A DNA stretch of 64,000 nucleotides from NCBI GenBank assembly GCA_020466095.1, contig CM035806.1:160440379-160504378 (forward strand), written 5' to 3'. Numbering within the stretch: the stretch's first letter is position 1; every line of letters begins with the position of its first letter. Shown piece by piece: positions 44,400-56,529 of this stretch. A program made the translations under genes and the position numbers. This DNA is from Chlorops oryzae (Eukaryota > Arthropoda > Insecta > Diptera > Chloropidae). The notes under the pieces were generated by a model, which was not told where the DNA came from, made no database searches, and was given only the letters and a program-made list of their open reading frames with translations.

Positions 44400-45529
44400 C
44401 GCTGGGCCACGGCGCGTACTAAAATCGAATTATTAAAGCAGGAAGGCAATTTGCCTCGAGCGTAATGAGGTTTGCGCAAAGTTGAAAGTCGCTTTGATGT
44501 CACAAATTTAATTTATTTTAAAAACTTTTGCAATAATTTCGCGCTGTAATTTCTGCAATACACCTCAAGGCGAAATTTCTAATACACAATAGACGCGTTT
44601 GTAGATAGCATTTCTATCTCAGTAAGTCCGAATGAGTGAAAGAGCGAGAGTGGGAAGGCAAAAAAGAGAAGAAAAAAAAACAATAAGAATAATAAAGAAA
44701 AACAAAAAGATGAAAAATTTAGCGCTGCTTTGTTCAATGTTCGTTTTTCCTTTATATAAAGTTAAGTGTTCTTTCGCTTCAATCGTCGTTCGAGAGCAAA
44801 GAATTCGGGCAAAAAGAAGAACCAAAACAAAAAAAAAAAGGCAAAACTCCGCCCGAGGTTGAATGTTCCTCTGCGAAGTCAGCACTTAATCGTTATTAAG
44901 CAATTTTTCCTCGGCTTTTTTCTTCTTCCTAAATTTTTTTTATTATTATTATTTTTTTTTTTTTTTTCAATAAAGTCTGCTGCGCCTCTGCAGCAATTGG
45001 GTGTCAATTTATCACACTTTTCGGCAAAATACCGTTTACAAGTGGTTAAGGTTTCAATTTCAATAGCAAGACATACGGACGTAGGCACAATGCTGGGCTC
45101 CTCAACTCTCGATTTTACGAAAAAATTTCCGAAAGCAATTTACAGCCCTTCGAAGGAAGGCATGATAAGGTTAAGTGATAATAGAAACGATGAAGCACTT
45201 ACACTCTTTTATTTAAAAACAAGGGAAGCCAATAAACCTCTAAATATATTATACTAGTATATATATTGTATGTGGGAGCGTATCTGCATTATATATGAGT
45301 GCGTCTGTTTATGTGTGAATCTAACCCAGCAGTCAAATATCCGTTAGATGACAATGCCGTCAGTTTTATCTTCGGTGACAAACAATATATATGATAGTGT
45401 TATGTGTGACATGTCATTGTGGAAAGAGAAGCTATTTTTTTTTGCCCTCATTCCTATTGGTTAAATTGGAATTTGATGGAATATTGGCAATCTAATGGCT
45501 TGCTTTAGGGAACCAATGGTTATAAATAT
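44400..45529. other. Unannotated 1.1-kb stretch
   Basis: A 163-codon plus-strand frame (44766-45257) passes through poly-Lys and poly-Phe repeats before about 75 residues of normal composition without a recognisable domain. Not called as a gene. TGACATGTCA at 45409 and ACCCAGCAGTCAAAT near 45325 hint at a relic of the 26256-26834 family. Confidence 0.35.
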
Positions 45530-45534
45530 GGAAA

Positions 45535-45962
45535 AAGAGAGATAGAAGAGAGAAAAGGAGAAAGAAGGAGAGAGCAGGAGAGACTAGGAGAGAATAGGAG
45601 AGAGCAGGACAGAGAAGGGTAAAGAAGGCAGAGAAGGACAGAAAAGGACAGAAAAGGACAGAAAAGAATAGAAAAAAACAAAAAAGAACAGAAAAGGACA
45701 GAAAAAAGCAGAAACGGACAGAGAAGGACAGAGAATGACAGAGAATGACAGAGAAGGACAGAGAAGGACAGATCAGAACAGAGAAGGACAGAGAAGGACA
45801 GAGAAGGACAGAGAAGGATAGAGAAGGACAGAGAAGGACAGAGAAGGACAGAGAAGGACAAGAGAAGGACAGAGAAGGACAGAGAAGGACAGAGAAGGAC
45901 AGAGAAGGACAGAGAAGGACAGAGAAGGACAGAGAACAGAAAAGGATAGAAAAGGATAGAGA
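45535..45962. repeat. 10-bp minisatellite (GACAGAGAAG)n
   Basis: About 30 or more decamers with point variants, most regular between 45717 and 45930. It produces open frames on both strands with 10-residue periodicity, which are artefacts. Confidence 0.95.
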
Positions 45963-46929
45963 AATGTAAGTTTGTGTTCAATTGTCAAAGTAATGGCCCT
46001 CCCGTTTTCGACGCTATGGCGTCGTCTTGATGAAGCCAAAATGACTTTTTCTATTGGGATATTCCGTTTCGTTTTTAGGCTTACGGCTAAAGCTTCCAGT
46101 AAGTCAGCGTTCGTGTGTCAGTTTGGGTGTGAAGAGCAATAAATAGAAGCGCAAACAAAATGTAAAACTGAAAGCTGAAAAGCTTTTACGGATTCTAATC
46201 GTAATTGAGTGTAAAACATTCTATAAATACAGTAGGTTGCATCCATGATATTATGTTTGCTTTTCCTTTATTTAAAAAAAAATTCTACATCCATTCATAT
46301 AACCATGTAGTATGAATCTATGTGTTAACAGAGTTGTTTTTTATTATTATTGTTTTTTTCTTGTTACCTCTCAGACATTTTCCGCAATTTACTTACGAAA
46401 AGCAATGGATGAACGCGAATACCAAATATTGAATTAAATTACTGCTGCTCTCTGGAAATCATTCGTGGCGAGAACACAATCAATATCGACCCAAAAACAA
46501 TCGCCCATTTCTAGCTTCAATTCAGACCCTAAATCGTGTACATATGAATGAGGCTTAGAGGCTACAGCACACCCCATTCCGCTTGAATAAAATTCAAAAA
46601 TTTTTCCTGGAAATTGTCAAAAAGGAATTTAAATTAAATCCGAAGAATTTTTTTTTTTTTTTTTGTTTCTTACACAAGGACATGTAAAGAATGTTCTTCG
46701 CTTCAAAGGCAAATCGATAAGCCACATTAGTTTCGATTGGTTTTTTTCTTCCTTTTTCCCTATTCGTTTATTTTGAATATTTGTAAAAAAAAATATTTTC
46801 TAAAAATAAAAACACCTATTTTGTAATATGCCTCCCGGTTGATAGTTTTATGATTTCAAGTTGAAATAAATAAAAGCTTAATTCGTCTTAAAGAAGAATT
46901 CCTTGGTTTAAAAAGTTTCGAAGATAGTC
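45963..46929. other. Unannotated stretch
   Basis: A/T-rich with a T run near 46650. No feature recognised. Confidence 0.4.
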
Positions 46930-48037
46930 TTAAATATTTTTCTATTGACTAAAGTATTTGGGGTCGATGTGGATCATTGGTGATGGTAAATGTTCGCTTA
47001 GATAGACGTATGCGTCCGTTTGCCAGAATATTAGATTGGAAATTCAAAATCGAGAAGAGTTCGGTCTAAAGCACCATTCTAAATGATAATGAGTTATATA
47101 AGGGAGCTGTGATTTGGTTTTATCCTTCAAGAGTGCCTCTACAAGAAGTTAAGAGTTGGACGCCTCGACCGACTTCGAGGTAACTGCTGGCCAGTTAGAG
47201 AAAACTTTCCGATTCTGGGAGAATTTTTGGAATTTTCTTTTAAAACAAAATCAAATTCAAATGTTGAAAAGAATTTCGCAAAAGGATTTTGCCATAAAAA
47301 ACGGAGAAAGAGGGATTCTTTGAAAGCTTCCGAGGAAGAACTTGGTCCAAAATTCTCTCAACACTACTTATTTTTAGAAGATGCCGGTGAAGAAACGAGT
47401 TTATCGAGCCAAGTTTTGATTTTCACTTAAGCTTTCATATTCATTGAATTTGTTTATATATTTTTTATAATTTTTTTTTTTTTTTGGTTCAGAACCATAA
47501 GAAGTGCATGAATGTCGTTTACACTTTATGATTTCTCATTTAAATTGCACAATGTTTTCATATTCGGAGCATCGAGTTGGAAATTGGAACAGCTCAGCCG
47601 CTGAATTCGCATGATTTCTTATATGATTGCTTTCGTTCGGCGCTGGAAGTGCCACCGAGCACGACATTGACATTTTCTTGCATCGGGAAAGCTTAGATTC
47701 AGTCGGTTCGGGAACGCACATGATCGCGATATAAACCGAGATTTTCTGGGGCGCAAATAGCAAAAATTTTTCCGTTCGCTTCCAACAATAGTCATTAATT
47801 TGAGGTGTCCTTTTAAAGTCTATGAGTGGAATTAGTTAAAAAAAAAAAAAAAAAAACTTGGATCTTTGTCACGATCCACCAGGAGCACGATCGATAGTTA
47901 AAACGGATTTCAGTCGTGCCCTCTTCATTAGACCATACGAGAATCTTTCGAACGAAATTTTTCATTTCGCCTTCGGTAGCATACGGCACGTGATTTTCTC
48001 ATTCAAAGAATTGCTCAACTGAAAGCAATTAAGCCAT
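46930..48037 (+). repeat. Left arm of a 3.1-kb inverted repeat
   Basis: About 1.1 kb that reappears in inverse orientation at 48920-50029. Matching landmarks from outside inward are TATTTGGGGTCGATGTGGAT, CCGATTCTGGGAGAATTTTT (slightly varied), GAGGAAGAACTTGGTCCAAA and GAATTGCTCAACTGAAAGCA. Differences are a few percent, plus length changes in A/T runs. No boundary duplication was found. Short frames on both strands are shared by the arms simply because they are duplicates. I do not recognise a protein. Confidence 0.85.
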
Positions 48038-48919
48038 GTAAATTATAGAGTGTTTTTTTTTTCTATCCTTGATTTAATTCCAATGAAATTTGAAAATTTC
48101 AAATCAAATCATCATTCATTCGAGTAAGCAACATTTGGGGATTATTTTCCAAAGTACAGCTTTGCACAGCCACAGTGGATACGCAGTGGATGTTCCGAAA
48201 TTTCTTTGTACCCACATTTTATGTGTATCCCTGTTTATTAACGGTCTATGTTCGTTTTGAATAGTTCGATGATTGTGCTTTAGTTAAGCGTAGCGCATTT
48301 CTTACCATCCAATATCGGATTGCGCTAGATTCGTTATGTGTCGCGGGTATATTGCGATTGTGCAAACGTGCGCAACCGTCCAGAACTACACGAAACATAC
48401 ACACACATATATAGAGCATATGCATAGATATTATCAAAGTTATATTCGCCGGTCTGTCTGTAACATAACGTGACCATAATACCCGAACTTCTTTTCAACC
48501 GAACTGAACCGAGCTGAACCGAATCAGGCCGGATTGGACTGAACAGGACTGAGCTGCGGTATTGCATCAGGTGCATTGGAATTTTAAATCCAACCGAATG
48601 CGATGAAAAACTTTGCGCAACTTTTACAAATTTATCAGTTCAAATAAAACGAAAGAAAACATTTTCATTTTTGCGCTCGTTTGTCGTAGAATTTTTAATT
48701 AAATTTGCACATTAGGCAGGCGTTTTGAGTGAATCTGTTGGTTGGTATATTCCCATACGCCTTTATTAAATGATTGAAAGAATTTTCGCTTGCCAAAATA
48801 AATTTGAATTTTTCAAATTGCTGCCAGCAAATCGGAAAAAGGAGATATTTTTATAATTATTTTTTCAAGCGAATACTCCTTGAGTGGATTTATTCAAGTC
48901 TTGCAAGCAATTTGAATTT
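48038..48919. other. Unique spacer between the inverted arms
   Basis: About 880 bp of single-copy sequence forming the loop of the inverted repeat. It includes a run of GAACTGAACCGA/GAGCTGAACCGA-like repeats at 48490-48560. No gene recognised. Confidence 0.5.
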
Positions 48920-50029
48920 CGTGGCTTAATTGCTTTCAGTTGAGCAATTCTTTGAACGAGAAAATCACGTGCCGTATGCTACCGAAGGCGAAATGAAAAA
49001 TTTCGTTCGAAAGATTCTCGTATGGTCTAATGAAGAGGGCACGACTGAAATCCGTTTTAACTATCGATCGTGCTCCTGGTGGATCGTAACAAAGATCCAA
49101 GTTTTTTTCTTTTCTTTTTTAACTAATTCCACTCATAGACTTTAAAAGGACACCTCAAATTAATGACTATTGTTGGAAGCGAACGGAAAAATTATTGCTA
49201 TTTGCGCGGCAGAAAATCTCGGTTTATATCGCGATCATGTGCGTTCCCAAACCGACTGAATCTAAGCTTTCCCGATGCAAGAAAATGTCAATGTCGTGCT
49301 CGGTGGCACTTCCAGCGCCGAACGAAAGCAATCATATAAGAAATCATGCGAATTCAGCGGCTGAGCTGTTCCAATTTCCAACTCGATGCTCCGAATATGA
49401 AAACATTGTGCAATTTAAATGAGAAATCATAAAGTGTAAACGACATTCATGCACTTCTTATGATTTTGAACCCAAAAAAATATAAAAAAAATTATTAAAA
49501 ATATATAAACAAATTCAATGAATAAGAAAGCTTAAGTGAAAATCAAAACTTGCCTCGATAAACTCGTTTCTTCACCGGCATCTTCTCAAAGAAGTAGTGT
49601 TGAGAGAATTTTGGACCAAGTTCTTCCTCGAAAGCTTTCAAAGAATCCCTCTTTCTCCGTTTTTTATGGCAAAATCTTTTTGCGAAATTTTTTTCAACAT
49701 TTGAATTTGATTTTGTTTTAAAAGAAATTTCCAAAAATTCTCTCAGAATCGGAAAGTTTTCTCTTACTGGCCAGCAGTTACCTCGAAGTCGGTCGAGACG
49801 TCCAACTCTTAACTTCTTGTAGAGGCACTCTTGAAGGATAAAACCAAATCACAGCTCCCTTATATAAGTCATTATCATTTAGAATGGTGCTTTAGACCGA
49901 ACTCTTCTCGATTCTGAGTTTGCAGTCTAATATTCTAGCAAACGGACGCATACGTCTATCTAAGCGAACATTTACCATTTCCACGATCCACATCGACCCC
50001 AAATAGTTTAATCAATAGAAAAATATTCA
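48920..50029 (-). repeat. Right arm of the inverted repeat
   Basis: Inverse copy of 46930-48037. A 75-codon frame (plus strand 49195-49422 here, minus strand 47536-47763 in the left arm) stays open in both arms with a few substitutions. It has no recognisable domain. Another shared frame (minus strand 49543-49734; plus strand from 47227) is Lys/Arg-rich. Neither is called as a gene. Confidence 0.85.
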
Positions 50030-51990
50030 AGGCCCAAAATCAAAACACATTTCTGAAATGTAACCAATTTTCAGTCGGGATAATGGGCCTGCCATCTTCT
50101 TGGTTTTTGAATTTTTAGTCGTGATACAAACCTCCTTTACATAATCGTTATAAAATTCCGTTTCACCACAAAGCCGAGTGAACAACAAAAAGAGTTAAGC
50201 ACGAAGAAAAAAATGTTCTTGTGAATTTCCTTTCTTGCGTTTGTTCTCTCTCGCTAAATCACTAACAATACTTCCATTTGAAAATTTAATGAATTCTCGT
50301 CGTACACCATATTGAGTACATTGTTACTTAAAATCATACAAAATTGAATGGAAATATGGAGCAGTAACCCCATTCGTGTTAAATTTTACTGGTCATTCCG
50401 TTAAGCTGAGTTGGACAACATTTTCAATGGCATACGACCGCATAAAAATTAAGATTAAATGAGATTCTCCGGCAGCTGTATATTGCCAATTAAAAATTTA
50501 ATAAGCAGCCGAAATGAACACGCCGAAAGGAGTCGGCATCGAAGTCCGGTCGGTCGGTCCACTCCGACTCGATCCAGCGGAATGTGTTTATCCTGTTGCT
50601 GCAAAATGTCTGATGGTCGGCAGCTGAGCTGAATGTCGTCATCGACATAACTATCATATAGTTGGGGTCATAATGATTGACATAAAAGTTTATTCAAAAT
50701 TGCATGAAATTATTAAGCTGCATGCGATGTGAAATTCTTGAAATTGTCGCAAAAAATTTATCGCATGTGAGAAAATATTTTACCGCAAAATTTTTTTTTG
50801 CAAAATCTGCAATCGAACACAATGAAAAATTATTGTAATTAATAAATACTTATTTTTAACGATCGGATTCCCCTTTTAACCCATTTGCATCCAATGTATG
50901 TAGGTAATTGAGGAAAACTATCGAAAAAATGATGACAGTTTTCGCTCGGGAAATTGCTTAAGGAATTTCCAAATGCCTTTCTAATCGTGGAGTGGTCTAA
51001 GCTTTAAAGGCAAAAATAAATTGTGAATTCAACCCGAACGTGATGCATGTGAATTGAATGGAGTTGGTCATGCTCTCGGTAGTATTGTGCCACCGACAAT
51101 GCTCGAACTCATATGACGTGAATTGTATATCCCCTTACATGTTGAATTTTACACTGCGTAAAAATGTCTTGAGAATTTGAGAAGTCCGGGGGAAAAGTTT
51201 TGTTTCCCTTTTGCTGTATAATATTCTCATCCTTTCATGGCTATGACTTTCCACTTGTCAAACTCGCTATCCCCTCTATTGTGTCGCATTCGATACAGTT
51301 GTACAATTACAAAGAAATAAATGGGCATAAATGTTAACAGATGAGAAGATTTAATTTTTTATTATTTTTTTTTTTTTTGTTTAGAAATAGAAAAGTTCCT
51401 TTCTTTTGTTGGAAAATATCTGAAGGGTGGTTGAATTGGGTTGTCATTATGCCAACAAACGTCAATTTTTCGTCAAAAGTCTGAATTCATTTTCCCCTTG
51501 ACCTATGTGTTTGCCTAAAATGCCAGTTAAAAAATGAGCGACCATTTTATAAGATATATAGTATACTTTTCGGGGGGTTTTTTTGTTTTGTGTTAAGTAT
51601 CGTGATGTACTTAAAGCTTATTTTACACTTTATTAGTTTATATAAGTGCTCTAAAGTCCTATAAAGACATATAATAATTTTGGTGTGGCCATGAAAACAC
51701 TGTCTTTCAGACAAAAGTATCCTTAGCCAAGCTATTCCGAGTCGTGTGGAGCTGCTCTCTCTCTCACTCCAAAATGTAATTAATATGTATGAAATACCTA
51801 ATAAATTTCATTGGTTTTTTTATTTGTTTATTTTATTAAAATTCATAAAATAATTTCCCAATAATAACTAAAACATTTAAAGTACATACATATATAATTC
51901 TTATAGCATCAGATCTATAGAGAAAAGTTCGAGAAAAATTCGATCAACCAGATAATAAAATGTGACTTCTGGGACTAATAAATATTGAAG
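50030..51990. other. Unannotated 2-kb stretch
   Basis: Ordinary sequence with a GC-richer patch at 50510-50650 (CGGTCGGTCGGTCC). No domain or TIR recognised. Confidence 0.4.
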
Positions 51991-51994
51991 ATAA

Positions 51995-51997
51995 AAG

Positions 51998-52060
<63 letters not shown>

Positions 52061-52062
52061 CT
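51995..52062. repeat. (CT)n microsatellite
   Basis: CTCTCT run with two TTT interruptions. Confidence 0.95.
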
Positions 52063-52205
52063 TCTACCTAACCCTCTTGCTGTTCGTTCATTCCGTCTTC
52101 CTGCCAAAAAATCTTTCGCTCTTCTTTCCCCTCTTCCTGTCCATCTTCATGCCACTTTTCCCCATCTTACTGCCTCTGTTCTTGCCTCTCTTACTGTCTC
52201 CCTAC

Positions 52206-52475
52206 CAGTGTTTCTCCCAGTCTCTCTCGCAGTCTCTCTTTCAGTCTCTCTCGCAGTCTCTCTCGCAGTCTCTCTCGAAATATTTCTTGCAGTCTATGTC
52301 GTAGTATCTCTCGCAGTCTCTCTCTCTCCGAGTCTGTCTTCCAGTCTCTCTCGCAATCTCTCTCCCAGTATCTTTCGCAGTCTCTCTCGCAGTCTCTCTC
52401 CTAGTATCTCCCGTAGTCTCTCTCTCAGGCTCTCTTTCAGTCTCTCTCGCAGTCTCTCTCCTACTCCCTCTCCCT
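52206..52475. repeat. 12-bp minisatellite (CAGTCTCTCTCG)n
   Basis: About 22 degenerate dodecamers in register. The Ser/Leu frame on plus and the Arg/Glu/Thr frame on minus are repeat translations. Confidence 0.9.
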
Positions 52476-52659
52476 ATACCTCTTCCAGTATTTTTCACAA
52501 GGATAAGACTTTTTTTTTACTTATTTGACTATCCCTAGAACTGACCTATAATCAGCCGTTTTGCGGATTAGTCCCTCTCCAATGACAGGCCCATGTTAAA
52601 AATGTCAGTTGAATGCATTAGAAGTGGAATTATGAGGGGAATAGTCGGTCCAAAGTCAG

Positions 52660-52677
52660 TCCATATTCCTGCAGGGT
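52660..52677 (-). mobile_element. Lone CCCTGCAGGAA end
   Basis: Inverse of the terminal sequence of the TIR element at 6644-7033. No convincing partner end was found upstream, where only a weak CCCTAGAA lies near 52535. Confidence 0.3.
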
Positions 52678-54089
52678 TGTTTCAAATCGCAAATAGTAGG
52701 ATTTGAATAGGACTGACGAATGTGGGATTGAACTATCCGGCTAAAACGCACGCTAATGATGAAAACATATTGATATGCAAATAAATATATATTCCCTTTT
52801 ATTTTTTTTTATATACTGTATGTATACATACATATTATATATATTTTTCGTTTGCTTAACTTGCCTTAAATGAAAAGCCTACGACCGAAACTACTCAAGT
52901 TATCCGAACGGATACGTTCGGAACTTTTCCGATGTTGGTGGGGGCGGGGTGGGCTTTTTAAACTTAATTATGATGAAATGAAAACGAGAAATTCCAATAA
53001 CACGTCTCATCCTCGTCCACTGATATGATGTTGGAAGTGGAAACTTTTCGCTTGAAATTCGTGCTTAACTTTCCCATCTAATTTGGCCAAATTATTGCTA
53101 CAATTGCACTTGCTGCATGCAGCATTCGGCGTGTACTTAGTACCAGTGTGTGTGTGTGTGTGTGTTTGGTGTGTGTGTGTTTCCGTGTGCGTGTGCTTAC
53201 ATGTGTGCACGTGTATAGAGAGCATTCTATGTAGCCATTGAATGTGTAAAGTTGCCACCAGCGATAGAGTTGCCGCATATAAAAATTGAATGTAAGAACA
53301 ACATTTCCACATTAGTTGAAGCGAAACGTGACTTTCAAATTGTTTAATGTGGTAAGCATACACTCGCACCGAATGAGGTGTAAGCGAACATAAACCGGAG
53401 ACAATATTTAGTTTTCAGTTTTTGGCTTCTCGTTTTCGTATTTTTAATTTTTCCTTTTTTTTTTTTTTTTTTTTTCGTTTTGTATAAGTTTTTCCCTACC
53501 CGCTAAACATTTTCTGTGGGAATTATTGGTTAAATGCATGCTGATTACACAATAAGTATTTAGATAATTGCACGCATTACACTCAAAACCGTATACATTA
53601 GAGATTTAATCAAGATACAATTACATGCAAGATAGAACAAAATAAAACAAAGCACAGAAGTACACAGAAACACAAAAACGCAAAAGCAATGCAAAAAAAA
53701 AAAAAAAAAAAATCCTTCCCATACACTTACCGACATGAGCTGCGGTTTTGTGCGCAAAAGTAATTTTCTCGCATGAAGTAAATTATCTGTAATGTCATTT
53801 GGTCATGGCACTCAGTGGTATTCGGTTGATGCCGTTTAAAACTTTTGTTGCCCGAAACGTGTTTGCTTCATATTAACATTAGCAACGGCAACTTATTTAA
53901 GGTAAATTATATGGTCAAGCTAAAGTTTGGCAAAGCTGGACGAAAATTTAATATAAAATATTTTCCGAAAAACAGAAAATTTATTTAAAAAAAAAAACAA
54001 AAAAAAAAAAAAACAATACACTCTCCGATAGTCGTTAGTCCATGGTACATACATTTTTAATAAGCAATATGGAGATAGTTATAAGTAAA
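52678..54089. other. Unannotated 1.4-kb stretch with (GT)n
   Basis: Contains a GT-rich microsatellite (53145-53200) and long T/A runs (53455-53475 and 53693-53711). No gene recognised. Confidence 0.4.
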
Positions 54090-54091
54090 TA

Positions 54092-54859
54092 CAGTAGAAT
54101 CTGGGTGGTGTGAATCCCGGTTAGAGTGAACACCTCGGTCGAGCGAACACACAAATTTCTTCATTGAGTTCTCTGTAGTGTGAACAGGCAAAAATCTGTG
54201 TAGTGTGAACAAAATTTTAATACCGAAAAACAAAAAACGAACAACACAATAAACACAATGAAAGCAAAAACAAGAAAATTAACAGTTAATCTGATGTCAA
54301 TTCTTTTGTTTTGTTTGTCATGACGATTTTTTCTCTCTTTCTAACGTATTTACGTATATGCTCGTGAAAGCGTTAAGCTGCAATCAGTGATGGCATAGCA
54401 TAGCAGAACATAGCATAAGAAAATAGCTAATTCATACATTTGAATGAAAGCCGTTAGTGAACGCATAAGACGACATAAAAAAAATCTATTAAAAAAAAAT
54501 TTTATTTTATGTTATGCTATGCTATGCCATCACTGATTGCAGCTCTATTCCTTCTAAATTTGTGCGTTGTTTACGTTCGCGTTTTGCGGAGTTTAGATCA
54601 ATGTGATCAAAAAGCATTTATCGGTTGAATATAAAATTGTTAAAAGCTACAAAAGTTATTGCATTTTTTTGAAAAAAAAAAAAAATTAATTTAAAAAAAA
54701 CTTAAGCTCGCATATGTAAAATGTAACATAATTTTTTGTGTACATATCTTTGATAAATAAAGCAAATTTTAAAGAAAAAATTGTATCCAGATGGTGTGAA
54801 CATCTGGATACTATGAACAGGCCTTGGAAAAATCAGTTCACACCACCCAGATTCTACTG
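54092..54859. mobile_element. pogo-like MITE (768 bp) with TA target duplication
   Basis: TIRs CAGTAGAATCTGGGTGGTGT and its inverse are flanked by TA (54090-54091 and 54860-54861). CAGT ends at TA and repeated GTGAACA blocks inside each arm are typical of the pogo/Tigger family. No DDE transposase frame. A smaller palindromic element is nested inside. Confidence 0.8.
54376..54544. mobile_element. Nested palindromic MITE (about 169 bp)
   Basis: AGCTGCAATCAGTGATGGCA at the left and its inverse at the right continue into GCATAGCATAGC for about 36 bp. The interior is A/T-rich. No target duplication is obvious. It lies inside the pogo-like MITE and is therefore younger. Confidence 0.65.
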
Positions 54860-55630
54860 TATTATATTACGCTTTTAATTTAACGGGGTTCTCTCATTTG
54901 GGCAAAAATTTTTTGCAATTTTTTTTTGCGTTTTTTTTTTTATAGCTTGGATATTTGAGAATATCATGGTGAAAGGATTTTTTGAAATTCGAAATAGTTT
55001 AGAGGATATAGCCTTCTTTGTCGAGCAAGATCTGCGCTAAAACGAGTAATTTTAGCGGTGCTTCAAATTTGAAACGCATTTATCTCGGAACCACTTTTTT
55101 TGAACTTGATGCCATGATTTCTCCAGTCCGACTGAACCGATTTCAATGAAACAAATTCAAATCAACGCAGAATCGTCACCATTAATGCCGTGAGCCTCAA
55201 TCATAATTTTAACAAATTTTTTAGTATTTTTTGTTTTACACCGAACTACAAAGTAATATACCCGAAAGCGATGGGTTATTTTTGAAAGGCTGCCATTTTG
55301 TTAAAAAAAACTCCAAAATTATTTTGCAGGTTCACGACATAATGATATCTATAATGATTATAACCCCGTTTGTTTATTTTGCTTTCGGACAACTTGGAGA
55401 CCTGGAAACGTGGACGTTTTTTTTTTTTTTTTTTGACTACCGAGAACTTTTTGAACCGCCCTCACTTAAAAAAAAGTACTTCTTGTTTAACTTTCATTCA
55501 TTCCTAACAGAACAAAAAAAAAATATAAAATAAAATAAAAATAAATTCAAAAATTTCATCGTTTTCTGACTGGAATTTTTTTTAAAAAGGTCCAAAAACA
55601 GCCTCGCCAATGAGACAACCCCCTTAAATA

Positions 55631-55997
55631 CAGTCGAATCTGGATATAACGAATCCCTAAAATAATGAACAGGTCGAAATAGTGAACGATTTTTTGTTAC
55701 AGGGACTATTCTAAATAATCGGATCTGTAGAGAGGGGGATGGAAATGGGAGATTTTCTCCCGGTGCCGGGCTTTCAGAAGCGGCAATCAATTGGCGTGGG
55801 ATTTTTTTTGTTTGTTTTTTTTTTTTTGTTTTTTTTTTTGGTTCCCATTTTTTTTAGAGGACCCTGCAAAAAAATCACCCATGTCCCAAATTCCTCTCTA
55901 CGGACCTGTAAATAATGAACGAAACATTCAATCTCGCTAATACGAACAATCTTGATACAATGAACAGGCCGTGCAAAAAATAAGTCAGATTCGACTG
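55631..55997. mobile_element. pogo-like MITE (367 bp) with TA target duplication
   Basis: Ends CAGTCGAATCTG and its inverse are flanked by TA (55629-55630 and 55998-55999). Both arms contain AATGAACAGG/AATGAAC blocks. The family is related to, but distinct from, the element at 54092-54859. Confidence 0.7.
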
Positions 55998-55999
55998 TA

Positions 56000-56410
56000 A
56001 GTGAAGCATAGTGGAATTTTTTTTGTTAACCTGACATACCTTGTGTCAAGGTCCAAAGCCACTCGAAGAATCTATCCGTGTGTTATCTTTTCGCATGCCT
56101 GTTTCAGTTTTTTTTTTTTTTTTTTTTTGTTTTTAATTGAAGGAGTTCAGGAGTAGAGGTTTACGCCGACTAGGCCGAATTGGCGGCGGCGTAGAAATGA
56201 AAAAAAGTCGGCAGCGGCGGCCGTAAAGGAATAAATTATGGAACCTTGTTAAATTAATGAAGGACCTAATATAATAAGAAAACTGTGAAATATATGTAGA
56301 TATGGGAAAGTGCTAATTTGATAATTTCTAACTTATACATAAGTAGGTTTACGATATATAAGATCGGTATGTTATGATTAAGCTTGTTTAAGATTGCGAA
56401 AAATGTATAC
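56000..56410. other. Unannotated stretch with a CGGCGGCG patch
   Basis: A block at 56158-56230 (TTTACGCCGACTAGG and GGCGGCGGCG) resembles the GC hairpin at 56415-56516, suggesting both belong to one diverged repeat. Confidence 0.35.
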
Positions 56411-56414
56411 GCGA

Positions 56415-56516
56415 CGTGACGTTTCTGAGCCGACGCCGCCGACGCCGACGCCGCCGACGCCGACGCCGCCGCGCCGTTTACGCCGTTTTCGCCGGCGGCG
56501 GCTCAGAAACGTCACG
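56415..56516. repeat. GC-rich hairpin with (GCCGAC)n loop
   Basis: An 18-bp perfect inverted repeat (CGTGACGTTTCTGAGCCG at 56415-56432; inverse at 56499-56516) encloses a GCCGACGCC-type repeat and a CGCCGGCGGCGG block. Strongly GC-rich against an A/T-rich background. Confidence 0.85.
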
Positions 56517-56529
56517 AAACGGCGGCGGC

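Noticed and set aside
45520..46039. 153-codon minus-strand frame with decapeptide periodicity
   Set aside because: Translation of the 10-bp minisatellite.
47536..49422. 75-codon frame conserved in both arms of the inverted repeat as a gene
   Set aside because: Conservation is explained by the recent duplication; there is no domain, and other frames are equally preserved.
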